This document shows, piece by piece, positions 12,912 to 24,709 of a stretch of DNA of 64,000 bases. The position numbers were made by a program, and so were the translations under genes. Positions within the stretch are counted from its first letter, which is position 1; every line of letters starts with the position of its first letter. Source of the DNA: Siphonodentalium dalli. Taxonomy: Eukaryota > Mollusca > Scaphopoda > Gadilida > Siphonodentaliidae. The notes under the pieces were generated by a model. The model had not been told where the DNA came from and searched no databases. It saw nothing but the letters and a program-made list of their open reading frames with translations. The stretch lies in NCBI GenBank assembly GCA_032622095.1, contig CP136069.1, positions 64,811,319-64,875,318 of the forward strand. The letters are read 5' to 3'.

Positions 12912-13105
12912 GACTGGATGCATCTATCAAACCACAGAATGGGGCTGGAATAATCCAATACGACCGCGACTCATGCAGTGATCTCGCTTATTGTAACAGG
13001 CGAGAAAAATGTGAAATAATGTCTACATCTGGACTCGTTCCTAGCGCTCAGCCTCCACTACGCTAAGGCGCAACGTTCCGGCAAGTAGCGGTCTATATTT
13101 GGGAG

Positions 13106-13155
13106 AATTGGCACATGGTTTCGCAAAATTTCAGCAAGCTCCAGTCATGGAAGGG
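13106..13155 (+). mobile_element. piggyBac-like MITE, isolated right end
   Basis: The block ggcacatggtttcgcaaaat...agcaagctccagtcatggaaggg, followed by TTAA (13156-13159), matches the right ends at 14585-14605 and 36650-36682. The palindrome and left end are not recognisable upstream. Confidence 0.6.
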
Positions 13156-13159
13156 TTAA

Positions 13160-14373
13160 TTCACAGATGGAGTGGTCTACATTCTGTTCAAATGTCCAAG
13201 ACAACAGCTATAATTCCCCATTTCTCTACATTCTGCAAACCATGTATTGTATACCTGTGCCATAATGAACAACTACTGATAAGAATTGTGAATATCTATT
13301 AGTAGTCGTAAATTGTTCAGACGATCCAATTTTCTTTTCGCAGAATTGATGACTACGATCGAGTCCTTTTGTGAGAAAATCGTCCCACTTGCCACCCACA
13401 GTAAGATTATATGGTTCTGTATGAGGTGATTATTTTGTACACAATTGTGTTGTTTTCAGGCCAGAGTCAGTGGTTGGCTCAATCATTGCACACAGAGCTC
13501 ATATATGAGCGATTTTACTTTCCATCGCTTGCAATCATGGAATTTCTCCCGGTGATTAATTAAATGTTTTTGAGATATCGGCTCAAAAAGTCCAAAAAAG
13601 CATGCATTATCGGGCTGTGAGCCCCCTACTGTGCAGTAGATTATTGTGGAACAAATATGAAGAAAACAAATCTTCTGTGCATTGTAAGTTCAATGCTATA
13701 AAGTTCCCTATCAGAACTAGTCAGAAAACCAAAACAAAAGTTCCCATGTTTTGTACTTGTGGAATATGATCTCTGCGGGCGTAGCCATGCAGAGTACAGA
13801 TTCATGGCATGATCTAAGACTGAACATGTTACAGCGGAACATAACTCTGCGTGGTTCTTGATATGTCGTACCGGTCTACAGGCATCAAAGCATGGAACTC
13901 GCATTAAATTAAATGTATACACACAATTTGTTCACTGCAGGAGGCACCACTGACACGAGTAATCCATTGTACCATCGATCCCCCGACAATGAACAAATTG
14001 TCATTATATCGGTCACAGAGAAGTCAGTGTTATTTTTTACAATCCCAGATATTGATAGAGCCGGTCAACATTGAGTGATCTCAATTCCTGACAGTTAAGT
14101 GCAATACCGGATGCCGCGGTCACTTCATACACGTTTATCACAATATATTAAAGTTTATTCCACATTCGTTAAATCGACCCAAGGCCTTTGAAGTGCATTC
14201 ATATGAACTAAGATCAATCTTATAATAGTCTGTACAAAAAAACTATCATCAACAAGTGCATTTAAGATATACATGTATAGACTTTGTTCTAATTTTCGTT
14301 ATCAATAACTCTCCATGGCGAGATTTCACATTTCGATACCATTGTTGTGTAGGCATTACTGTTACATTACCTA
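13160..14373. other. No recognisable gene or repeat
   Basis: A 93-codon minus frame at 13641-13922 shows no motif. 13614-13634 is a small palindrome-like gccccctactgtgcagtag. Nothing else can be supported. Confidence 0.5.
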
Positions 14374-14449
14374 CAGTGATGCCCTAAATAATCGACTCCT
14401 TAACCACAGCATAATTATGGGTAACTTTTCAGGATATAGTCGGAAATAG
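14374..14449 (+). repeat. Fragment of the 43811-43993 hairpin element
   Basis: tgatgccctaaataatcgac, cacagcataattatgggtaa and ttttcaggatatagtcggaa match one arm of the foldback at 43811-43993. The piece stops where the adjoining piggyBac-like MITE begins, so one interrupted the other. Confidence 0.7.
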
Positions 14450-14605
14450 GGAGCCTGGCATATGTAAGAGAATGCAATGGCTTACAATGTCAAGGTAAAT
14501 ATTGTTAGGCCAATGTTATATATGTGAGGCCCCCTATGTGAGACTCACATATATAAGAGAATGCACTGGCACAGGGCTTGCGCAAAATTTCAGGAAGCTC
14601 CAGTT
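14450..14605 (+). mobile_element. piggyBac-like MITE with two palindromes, left-truncated
   Basis: Carries agagaatgcaatggc, the spacer acaatgtcaaggtaaatatt, a second decayed palindrome (gccaatgttatatatgtgag against ctcacatatataagagaatg), and a right end gcaaaatttcaggaagctcc then agttatgaaacg. The family's left end is missing and the right TTAA is displaced (aattaa). Confidence 0.7.
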
Positions 14606-14689
14606 ATGAAACGACCCAATTAATTTCAATTCATTGTATTTCTATTAATCACTATAATAGATATATCAGTATACAAGTTATCTATGTCT

Positions 14690-15290
14690 TTCGTTATGAT
14701 TTCGTTCGGGTAATGATATCATGTACAATGAGCGGGGACGTTATATTGACAGGAATGTAGAAATTTTAAGCATACATGTAGGCCGGGGTGGGTGCAAGAC
14801 ATATCTGTGATATAACATCAAGTTGACTTGCAGAACACATCATGGACTTTCCTTGTGAAAACGGTTGACAGATTCCTAAGCCTCTTCAATTTGTATTTCT
14901 CTGAGTTTGTGGGCGTTCGGTCTCTTTATAAAAAATACGGGTTAAAATACATCTATCTGAGTTTCTTTAACTCTTCAGGATGTCATGATACTCGTCGCCT
15001 AGTTCTTTCTTAAAGTTATCCTTTGTTTATTTTAAATTGACGTTTTTCTGTCGTCCCATTCGATACATTGTTGTACAATACTTGAGACCTCGGTTTACAA
15101 GTTATGTGTAGCTTCAGTTTCGTATTCTGAATGTCAAAGGTTGTATTTGTAAGATCCGAAATGTCTAAGTCTGGGGAATTCAATTTGCTTCTATATATAC
15201 ACCCCTCGTGTTTTGTTTTCCAACTGATATACCTCACGCGTTTGTGGGCGTTCGGTCTTTTATAAATAAATATACGGTTTAAAGTATAAG
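14690..15290. repeat. Diverged dispersed repeat (partner at 10330-11470)
   Basis: See 10330-11470 for the shared blocks. Inside this copy, gtgggcgttcggtct...tataaa...atacgg occurs twice (about 14908-14941 and 15243-15273). A minus-strand frame of 141 codons (15016-15441) crosses the repeat but has no recognisable motif. Confidence 0.6.
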
Positions 15291-15463
15291 ATAGTTTCCT
15301 AAATTTGATATCCAAATAGTCAGAAAACAGCGTAAATGTTATAAACAAATTACAGTCTATTTTGTCCATTTTGGCGGCCATTTTGGGACATATATAATAG
15401 AGATATGATTTACGAATAAGCATTGTCTGTGTATATTTCAATTTATTACTAATTTGACATTAA

Positions 15464-15943
15464 AGGTACTCAATCCGATAAAACTCCTCTCAATTACTAT
15501 TTCAATGGCTTCGGGGGTCAAACATATTTGATTCGAGTCGAGGAAGTCACCCATCAAAGCTCAGATTTGTTAGATATCGATTTTAGAAATCTATTATTTT
15601 TCATTATCGGGAATACTTTCTGGCCCAGAACTCAGTCAAAATTGCGTTATTATTACCACTTGATTTTAGAGTTATCCATCCTTGTCTGTTTGAATAGATT
15701 TTGGTGTACACATCCTGAGCATATTACGGCAGTTGAAGGCAATTATTAGTACTCATCTCGAGTAAATAACAAATTTCAAAAAGCAATATCTAATAACTCT
15801 GAGCTTTGTTTGATGGGTTCCTCGACTCGAATCAAATATGTTTTACCCCCAAAGCCAAAGAAATAGTAATATAGGACCCTCTGATCGGATTGTTGTTGTT
15901 GGAATCTGTTGAGATGGGGACCCTCTGTGCGGATTGAGTACCT
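15464..15943. mobile_element. TTAA-flanked foldback element, 480 bp
   Basis: TTAA at 15460-15463 and 15944-15947. The terminal inverted repeat is AGGTACTCAATCCG. The arms are much longer: ggcttcgggggtcaaacata, tttgattcgagtcgaggaa and cccatcaaagctcag on the left pair with ctgagctttgtttgatgggt, cctcgactcgaatcaaatat and gggggtaaaac-type sequence on the right, around a unique 190-bp middle. The right arm has a local duplication of ggaccctctgNNcggattg. No coding. Class unknown beyond the TTAA preference. Confidence 0.85.
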
Positions 15944-15947
15944 TTAA

Positions 15948-18900
15948 TTGGAGCATTTACCTCAGAAATTCAGCATTTTCCGATACCAATACCCATTGTG
16001 GACGCCATCTTGGATCCTGAATTTTCAGGAGCGGATTTTGGATATGTTGTTGCTGGTGTTTTTCCGCGTCGCTTGACACCAAAATCAGCTTGTATCCAAT
16101 TTATTCCTGGTTCAACTGTGAGTGAGTAGATGGGCGCGAAGCGCCCGGGATGGTCGAAAAGATCGAGTGATCTTCTCCTTCACCCCACTCTGGTTCAACT
16201 CTCCAACGACCACACCATATATACAAAGCTGGCCCTAATAAATCTCACGTGACGTTCTCGCATTCTCGCATTCTGATTGGTTGCACACTGCTATACTATT
16301 TTCCGATTGTACCCCAGCAAGTCCTACTCGCCTACTATTTTTTTCTATTTATAGTAACCTACTCATTTCGCGCAATCGGATTGCCAGCCTAGACACCAGG
16401 CCAATTTGAAACTATACCTTGCACGTTACTTGTTGCAATATCATATATACCGTTAGAGACTTATTGGTTAGTGTTAATGATCTTACAAGTTTCCTTTCAT
16501 ATCTATCCAATGTATTTAATATTTTGTCCGTTTAGTTTTATCAAGATACGTGTAGATTTATGATTCGATGCTATATCTACAATTTACGACGTTATAAATG
16601 GAGCAACGTCCTCTGAAAAAATATGATTCACCGATTTATAGTAGGACATTGACACGATTCATCGCACATGCCATAAAATCCATTTTATCGTACAAGAATG
16701 AGTATATCTACTCCATCTTCGACGCGGCGACGTGACCCCGTCGACGGTGCATGGTGGAGTTTTCGAAGGGTTGTATTGATCGGTCTCATTAATTTTCTAA
16801 TAGAAATCCCACAACTCACAGGTTTGTTGGCGGACAGCGAGCAACTTTCCCCGAGTGCGAACAGTTGTAAGCTTTCTTATATTACGCCGACGCGAATATT
16901 TCATTAGCTTCTTGCATTCTGCTGCTTTAAATATGTATTTAGCGTCTATCCGCTCTTTCAAAGGTGTCTCCGTTATGTAAAAGTATATTAATTCATATTA
17001 TGTCATTAGATATAACCCTTTTCGCTAATGTATTGTTCGTGTAAACAATATTATACTCTAGAAAATTCATCTATAATTTCTCTTTTTGCACTCCTAGTCC
17101 AATAGAATTAATTACAAGTATGCTTTGAAACGGCAATAATATCTATCTCATCAGTCATCTTTATTTCAGTCCTCTTTATTTTAGTCATCTTTATTGTACG
17201 AACCATCTCAATAATTTCTTATATATACCAGCTTCAAACAATCCTAGCATGGAAAACAATATACTAAATTGTCTGCACGAGGACAGCTCATAGTCGGAAT
17301 ATGATTTTTCATTGGGAGGCGTATAGGAATACGACCAGTTGGTCGTACAACCTCCCTATGATATATTTATATCACATGCAATTGATTATTTTGTACCATT
17401 TATTGTTATACTGGTTATATATTACTAAATAAAATCTATCTATCTAAGTATGTCGGAAAAACAAGAAGGAAACACGCTAACAACTGTCCGGAATTATAAT
17501 AAGATAGCAGCTATAGTACAATATTTCCAGACATTTTGGCCAATTTGGAATGGGGTGCTTGATCTCTAATAGGCCGCATGTATCATTTTGTTTATTTTAG
17601 AAAAGAATGATCCGCGTAAATAAATGTCAGTGCTTGTTCGTACCATTTGTCACTGAGTTATGTCCATGGTTTGCAGACAAAAACCACCCGACTCGGATTT
17701 CAAACAGTTTTTACTATTTGCAACCCCACAGCAGACCACACCAGAGTGCATGTCAGTAAATAAGCTTCTCCTACCTGGCAGAGCTATGAAAGAACAGCTG
17801 TTGATCGGTCTCACTTATTTGCAAGTAGAAATCCCGCAGGTTCGCTGGCGGACAATGAGCAACGTTTTAAGGGGTGTCCACGCCTGAGCTCTCTCAGGGG
17901 GTGGAACATTTAAATGCATGGGCCTGCACAGAGAACTACTTAAGGGTAAGCTAGTGAACTATCCGAAGGAATATATGCTATCTGGAGACACATTATTATA
18001 AAGCAATAATATGTCAAAAAAGACTCGAATAATATTTTAGAAGTGGGTCGAATCATAATGAATATTAAAATGAGGACCTCGATTCTAACACTGAGCGGTG
18101 ATTGGCTGTTTCTACTATGTCAGTCATGGAAAGGTCAGGTCACAATGAATATTAAAATTAGGAACTGTGTGACTTGAGAAATTTTCTTTTAAAGTTGGAA
18201 TTATCGACAGATTTATCCTCTATAGAAATTGTTTACTGACAATGTGTTGATTTGTATGAGTAAATAAATTAATAGCCGACAAGAAATCACTAAGTTCCAG
18301 ATATTCAGTTGATCGTTTGACCGATTTTTAATGATAGTAAACTGTATGGTGGTGAATTTAGAGACACGTGTCGGCCATTGCTACTGAGCCGGATCAATCC
18401 TGAAAAATACGCTCTCCGGAGACAATATTCGGTGGTTAAAATTTTATCAAATGCAACGTGTATGAATGTTTCTGATGGGAGTTTGTGGTATTTATTGAAA
18501 GATGAATTCTTTGCCGATCCATCCGTGTATATATCGTTATCATTACTGGGGTGAATGGGCTAAATTTGTGCGACTCCCGAACGATAGTGAAACGTTGAAT
18601 TTCTACAGTGCCCCTTGTCTATATAATGTTCCATTAACGCGAAGAAGGCGCGTATATAGATGCGGCGTATATGGGCAGTGCAAAAGGGGGCGGACAGCGG
18701 ACCGCGTTACAGGCCCCTGTGTGTAGGATCCATCTATATATATAGAATGTCCCCGGCGACGTACACCTCTAATGTATTACTCATTCTGACTCACCAAAAC
18801 TATTAAAGACTTAGTATTTTAAAATTAGCTAGGTTCAATTACACGTGCTGTGAAAAACTTGTTTGCCTCTGAGAAGTGTAAACGCAGACAATTACTGCCG

Positions 18901-19215
18901 AATTTAGTGCATTAGACTGGTCCTCGCCCCAATTGATGCTGCCGCCCGATAGTATATTTTTTGGTGATAAGCTCCGGTTTATTTTTCGCACACCAGTCCA
19001 GTTCCATTCCGTGTTTTACAAAAAAACTGTTTCCGGTCACGAACAGCTGGAACCAGCGAGGAAATGGTTCAGGACATGCCAATCAACAAATGTTCCGAAT
19101 TTGGTTCTTTAATAATAAAGTGAACAATTTTACCACAATACTGCTCGTATAACAGCGCCACTAAGTGGAAAGGAGTGAACAACGCGAAAGGCAACGCGCA
19201 TAACGGGAAACCTTA
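15948..19215. other. No recognisable gene; a few short repeats
   Basis: 16135-16149 is a gggcgcgaagcgccc palindrome. Two similar pieces, 16770-16850 and 17795-17862, share ttgatcggtctca, agtagaaatccc-type and ggcggacaNNgagcaacNtt blocks, a diverged duplicate of unknown origin. About 17340-17450 ends in attactaaataaaatctatc, like the 3' end of a non-LTR element, but no reverse transcriptase was found beside it. 18050-18165 repeats aatgaatattaaaat twice. None of the 60-75-codon frames has a motif. Confidence 0.5.
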
Positions 19216-19690
19216 TTGCAGTTTCACACGACCAAGCCTGCAAATAGTGTGTCTGTCATTTGCAGAATGAGGTCACCAGAGGGGGGATTTAATTACGCTA
19301 TCCCGCGTAGCGGGCTAGCGTCACCAAATTCACCCTCTGGGAACCTCAATCTGCTTAGGCCTCAACTGCTATGGGCGACCTAGGATCAGATTGAAGTTCC
19401 CCAGTTGAAGTTGATGATGTTTACCCATTAATTTAGTCACTTCAATTATGCAATTTATCTTCTGCAAATTAGGGGATATAGAAACTTCCCGGAAGGGAAA
19501 AAGTAACTTTAAAACAATGCTAATTTGAGACTATATATACTTCCCAGAAGATGAGGCATAAGCAGAATGAGGCCCTCAAAGGGTGAATTTGGTGAAGCTA
19601 ACCCACTGTGTTGGGATAGCATCACTAAACTCACCCTCTGGGGACTTCATTCTGCAAATGAAAGACACACTATTTGCAGTTTCACACGAC
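19216..19690. mobile_element. Two-palindrome element (family P2), copy A
   Basis: The 17-bp direct repeat ttgcagtttcacacgac lies at 19216-19232 and 19674-19690. Inside it are inverted ends (ctgcaaatagtgtgtct, starting at 19238, and ending at 19679). Next to each end is a palindrome of about 100 bp: catttgcagaatgagg...ccagagg...ctagcgtcac...ccctctggg, mirrored at 19560-19660. The spacer between them is unique. Related copies lie at 51589-51991 and 53957-54322. No protein is encoded. Confidence 0.85.
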
Positions 19691-20454
19691 ATTTAGCTAA
19701 GTGCAGCGTGTGATGGATGCATCATTTACGGTGAGAACAGATGAGTTTTATATTCAGCCGGGCGATTTAGTTTTTTGCAACAGGACATCCATCACCATCA
19801 AACAGGTTAGCTAAGACGATGATCAGGATTGATGGATCGGATTCATCCGTGTTCACGGCGATTCTGAAAACCCTCCCGGAGAGTAATCGATGGGAGTACT
19901 ATACTCAATTGCTGCTATTCTTCGACACTTTATATTTGATTTATCGACACTGCTTCAAAATCAGAAATTTTATATGCACTAATATATTCTTGAGTTTTTT
20001 TTTTTAATATATTTTTTTCTTCGTTTTTCTTGATGTTCCTCGATAAATTTATCACTTATACATCCATCTGACAGTTCTGAATTTACAGGAATCCATCTTC
20101 AACCCTATAATGTGGCGGAAAACTTATCCTTGTACAATCCGTTTTGTAAGGAAGCCAAATGTAGATTTTTTAAATCATTGGGTTTGGATGCTGTTTAAGA
20201 ATTTATTCCATTTTTATACTGCCAAAACTAAAAAGGATTACGTGATAATGTATAGTATAGTGGAAACACTGCGCGTAAATCTATCTATATAAAAATCAAA
20301 TCGTAAATCCCTAACCGAACCTTAAAGTTGACTCTGATCTTCCATAACACATTTGTACGATGGATCGGGTTCAACTCTTCACATCGATTCTAAAAACCCA
20401 CAGGAGAGTTATCCAAAGAGTTTGTGTACTAAATTGAAGTCATTATTGTATGGG

Positions 20455-21070
20455 AAGCCAAATTTACATTTAAGAAATAATTGAGCTTAAGCACAATAAG
20501 AAATCTCTAATTGCGCTTATGTACAATAAGAATATTTCTTATTGGGCTAAGATATTCCTTATTACACTAAAGCTCAATTAGATTTTCCCTTTTTGCGCTT
20601 AAGCACAATTCGTGATAATCCTTATCGCGTTTAAGCGCAATAAGCGCAATTAATATGACCCCATCTGCAAATAGTAGAATCCGAGTAGGCCTACATGTGG
20701 ACAATCACTAGGTCACCAATAAAGTCCACCCATTGCACTATGGACTACAACATTTGGATTATAGGGAGTTTATGCGATGTGGCTAATTGCGCTTAACGCA
20801 ATAATGAAGATTTTAAATTGCACTTAAGCGAAATTAGGTCTTATTGTGCATAATAATATTCATTATTGAGCTTAATTGCAATAAGAATATTCCTTATTGT
20901 GCTTAAGTGCAATTAGAGATTCCTTATTATGCTTAAGCGCAATATGATATTTCTTATCGTGGTTAAGCGCAACAAGATATTCCTTATTGCGCTTAAGTAT
21001 AATTAGATATTTCCTTATTGCGCTTAAGCGCAATTAGATCTTCCCTTATTGCGCTTAAGCTCAATTATTT
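20455..21070. repeat. Palindromic simple array, TTGCGCTTAAGCGCAA type
   Basis: Dozens of variants of attgcgcttaagcgcaatta, separated by gatattcctta or gatcttccctta, with about 30-36 bases per unit. The unit is itself a palindrome around cttaag, so both strands read alike. It is inserted in, or expanded within, the second unit of the surrounding array. A 150-bp less regular stretch (20650-20790) interrupts it. Confidence 0.85.
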
Positions 21071-22499
21071 ATTAAATGTCAATTTGGCTTCCCATAATTA
21101 TTCGACACTTGTTGTTTTTTCCTTCTTCTTGCTATTTTCTGGGATCGGAAAAGATGACAGAATATCGGTATGGTGGAAACATCGTGTAAATCAACCCCTA
21201 GCCAACAAATCTATTTTTTTTTTATTAAATAATCTTACAGTTGACTGTGACCTTCCATAACACATTTTTGTCGATGGATCGGGTTTAGCTGTGTTGACAG
21301 CGATTCTAAAAACCCACCGAGAGTTATCAGTGGAAGTTATGTATTGAATTGAAGTCATTCTTCGATACTTAATTATAGTTGATATATCGACATTTCTTCA
21401 AAATCAGGAATTTTATACGCAATAATATTTTCTTGGTTTTATATTATTTTGTTCTTTCCGCGATAAGATATCAATCTGATAGATCTGAATTTACAGAAAT
21501 CCATCTCCAAAGCCTTATAGTGTGGCCGAAAACGTATTCTTGTACAAATTATTGTTGGAAGCAAGACAAAGTTGTTTCTTTCAATAATTGGGTTTGGATG
21601 GTGTTTAAAACTTTATTCCAATTTTATACTGCCGAAACTAGACACGATTATGTGATAGCGTAGAGTATAGTGGAAATACTGCGTGTAAATAACGCCTAGT
21701 AATCAAATCGCAAATCCCTAACCGAACCTTGAAGTTTATTTTGACCTTTCAGCTGCTTTCAGAACTCATCGATGTATCGATGGATCGGGTTTAACACTTC
21801 ACATCGATTCTTAAAACCCACCGGACGTTATTGATATAAGTTATGTACTGAATTGAAGTCATTCGTCGATACTTTAATTATAGTTGATTTATTAATATTC
21901 CTTCGAAATCAGGAATTTATTCGCACTGATCAGGCATTTCCCCCCTTGTTTTTCGTGATACGTTCCGCGATCGGTTTATCACTTACATTCAATCTGGCAT
22001 TTCTGTTTTTTTTTATGCATTCTTACAGTGAGACTGTGGGAGCTATATATATACTTTGTTGGTAATTGGAAGCAAGCAAGGTCGTATCTTTCAACCATTG
22101 TGTTTTTGAAGTTTGTATTCCAATCACATCGAACTGGAACAGATGACAGGACACGATTATAGCTCGAATAACTGAGTGCAATTCACCCCTAGCCTTCTAA
22201 TCTAAATATTTTTTATTAAATACTAAATAAAATTGTCGCCTGGCCTTCCATAACAAATTTGTGGATCAGGTTTAACCGTGTTCATAATGATTCTGATAAC
22301 ACACCGGAAAGTTATCGATGGAAGTTCTGTACTGAATTGAAGACATTCTTCTATACTTTATATTTGATTTATCGATATTCCTTCGAAATCAGGAATTTTA
22401 TACGCACTGATATTTTGTTGTTTTCTATTTTATTTTCATTTTTCTTGGTTTGTTCTGCGATCAGAAAAGGTGACAGAATATCGGTATGGTGGAAAATCC

Positions 22500-22900
22500 T
22501 GGACTTCAAATCTAAATTTTGTTTTAAAACTCATAAAGACATATTATGGACTTGTTCGAGTGCGATAAACTTATATGTTAGTCCTCAGGCTCTATACCAG
22601 CCTGGATAATGTAGCATTCTACTAACAAAACCGAAAATTTCAAAGAAATCGACCATACCACTCCATAGAAAACATCGTCTGAACTACGCTCAATTGTAAA
22701 TATTTACATCTCAATTCGGGACGTAACAATCGACGATAAACTAACGCAAACGATTTCGCCATCTAGCGTCATTGCATTTAATTAATAAATAAGAATGATG
22801 GTGTGTTGTCAATTTTGATTAATATTCGTAAAAATAACTACTTTGAGCAAGATTATTCTCCATTCCTATTTGCCCACCCTGCTGGAGTGTTTCACATCAC
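22500..22900 (+). repeat. Dispersed duplicate (partner at 33050-33425)
   Basis: Shares atattatggacttgttcg, ccactccatagaaaacatc, cgtctgaactacgctcaa, tgtaaatatttac, cgattcgggacg-like and actttgagcaagattatt with 33050-33425 in the same order. It lies inside the 19.8-23.2-kb array and lengthens one unit there. No TIR or target duplication was recognised. Confidence 0.8.
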
Positions 22901-23160
22901 TTTAAAGTTAACTTTAACCTTCCAGAACACACTCCTATATTCTTCTGATGGATCGGTTTTAACCGCGTGTTAACAGCGATTCTAAAACCCACCCGGAAAG
23001 TTATCGGTGTCATTATTCCATACTTTATAGCTGATTTGATTTATAGATATTTCTTCGAAATCAGAAATTTTTGTCGCACTGATATATTTAAAAAAAATTC
23101 TTGATATGTTCCGCGATTAGATTATAACTTAAGTCAATCTGGTGTATCTGTATTTGCAGG

Positions 23161-23817
23161 AATCCATAAGCATCATCGCATGTACTGACTACAAATGTTA
23201 ATACTTTAGAACATCACACAAGTTTTACGTTAATTGCTGTTATCTCTGTGTTTTCGTTGATACCGTCTCTTATTGATTGCCACTAGCGATTCGTGATCCT
23301 CATTCGTCAAAAATGTCTAACTTTTACCACTGCCCAGAGTTTCATAAAACATCTGGGTTTTTATTTATAAATGTTGTGGAGGAAACGCTCCCACGTATTT
23401 ACAGTACAGTCTCTAAAGGCCCTTCTAAAATCGATTGTATAAGCTAATGATTATACAGATAGACAGGGCAGTCCCCAATGGCGAGACATCAAGTTGATGA
23501 AGCTTAATGCGATCCAATGTGGTACATCTATTCATTCCTTACTGCTCGTTGAGACATTTTTCATGTGAATGTCCACCAGCATGCGAATGAGGTGTTGTCT
23601 GCGTGGGTAGGTGTTGTGAATGTATAGTGCAGTATACAATATACCAATGAGCCTGTCCACAAGCATTTCTGAATATTGGATGGGATCTTGTTTATTGAGC
23701 GCACGGATCCTGCAATGCCAATACCGAATTACCCTTATATGCATGGACACCAATTTTGAAGATTTGAACAATATAGGTAGATCATTAAGCTAAATAACTC
23801 CAAACATACTTTATGTA
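23161..23817. other. No recognisable gene or repeat
   Basis: A 79-codon minus frame at 23532-23771 has no recognisable motif. Nothing else is supported. Confidence 0.5.
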
Positions 23818-24136
23818 CAGGGACGTCACGTGCCAAAGGGGTTGGGGTTGATTGGGGGTTTAACCCCCTTACTTTGGTCAAATATTTTCAACAGTTGGAA
23901 ATTTAATGCCTGAAATTTTACACCATGCACATATAGGTTGAAATTGCTCACATTGCATGATTTTCCAACCAGATATTATTGATGAATTTGTTGTTTCTAG
24001 TCGAACATTAGCATATTAGTTCTGCTTTTGGTAAACATTACTAAGGGGCTGAGGTTCAAAATGGAATTATGCGAAATTGTCGCTTTGGTCTGGTTGGGGG
24101 TGCTGTTGGAAATTTTACACCCTAGCCACGTCCCTG
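23818..24136 (-). mobile_element. hAT-like MITE, 319 bp
   Basis: Ends are CAGGGACGT at the left and, in reverse complement, CAGGGACGTGGCTAGGG at the right. The flanks are tttatgta (23810-23817) and tttatata (24137-24144), an 8-bp duplication with one mismatch. CAGGG ends and an 8-bp duplication are hallmarks of hAT transposons. The left half (actttggtcaaatattttca, acagttggaaattt) is the reverse complement of the right end of 29074-30077, so this is a shorter relative in the opposite orientation. No transposase. Confidence 0.85.
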
Positions 24137-24382
24137 TTTATATATACTGTAAACTCAGACGCAATAATAAAGAACAATATTTGCTATCACCACCATTTGT
24201 ATGGCACATGAGTAGCGAAAAAACACAAGAGCATCCTTCAGTTTTATATTGAAAACGAGTACAAAGGATCATTAATTATTGTAAAAAAAAACGCTCTTTA
24301 TATCTACCTCTTTTGGGAAAGGCTCTTTATCAGAGACAATCATTCGAATTTTTGTTAGGCTAACAACAACTAAAAACATTAA

Positions 24383-24705
24383 CCCTTCTATGACTGGAGC
24401 TTCCTGAATGTTTTTGAAAAACCCTGTGCCAATGCATTCTCTGATATATGCTAGTCTCCCAAAGGGAGCCTCGCATATATAAGATAATTCATTGGCCTAA
24501 TCAATCAGTTTATTTCTCATAAACCTATACATACATAAGTATGGAGATAATAACAGTTAAATATATACATTATTTACCTTGGCCTTGTAAGCCAGTGTAT
24601 TCTCTGATATATGCGAGGTTCCCTATGGGAGACTCGCAGAAATAAGATAATGCACTGGCACATGATATTTAATAATGTACCAGCGCAGCTCCCATAATGA
24701 AAGGG
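24383..24705. mobile_element. piggyBac-like MITE with two palindromes, 323 bp
   Basis: TTAA at 24379-24382 on the left; ttac (one change from TTAA) at 24706-24709 on the right. Ends: CCCTTCTATGACTGGAGC and, in reverse complement, CCCTTTCATTATGGGAGC. Two palindromes of the form gccaatgcattctc...tatatgcgag...ctcgcatatataaga...attggc lie at about 24422-24499 and 24592-24660, separated by about 90 bp of unique AT-rich sequence. Terminal CCCTTT plus TTAA is characteristic of piggyBac/looper transposons. It is non-coding. Confidence 0.85.
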
Positions 24706-24709
24706 TTAC

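Larger units (their letters stand above)
19820..23160. repeat. Degenerate tandem array, 480-530-bp unit, six copies
   Basis: The block gatggatcggNttNaNc...gcgattctNaaaaccc...gagttatc recurs at about 19829, 20358, 21275, 21779, 22262 and 22947. It is followed each time by a tgaattgaagtcattcttcg-type block (in most copies) and ttcNaaatcagNaatttt. Spacing is about 500 bp except where other sequence is inserted (20455-21070; 22500-22900). Short frames repeat along the array for this reason and are not genes. Confidence 0.85.

Noticed and set aside
15016-15441. 141-codon minus frame
   Set aside because: Overlaps a dispersed repeat that is also present at 10.3-11.1 kb without this frame; no motif.
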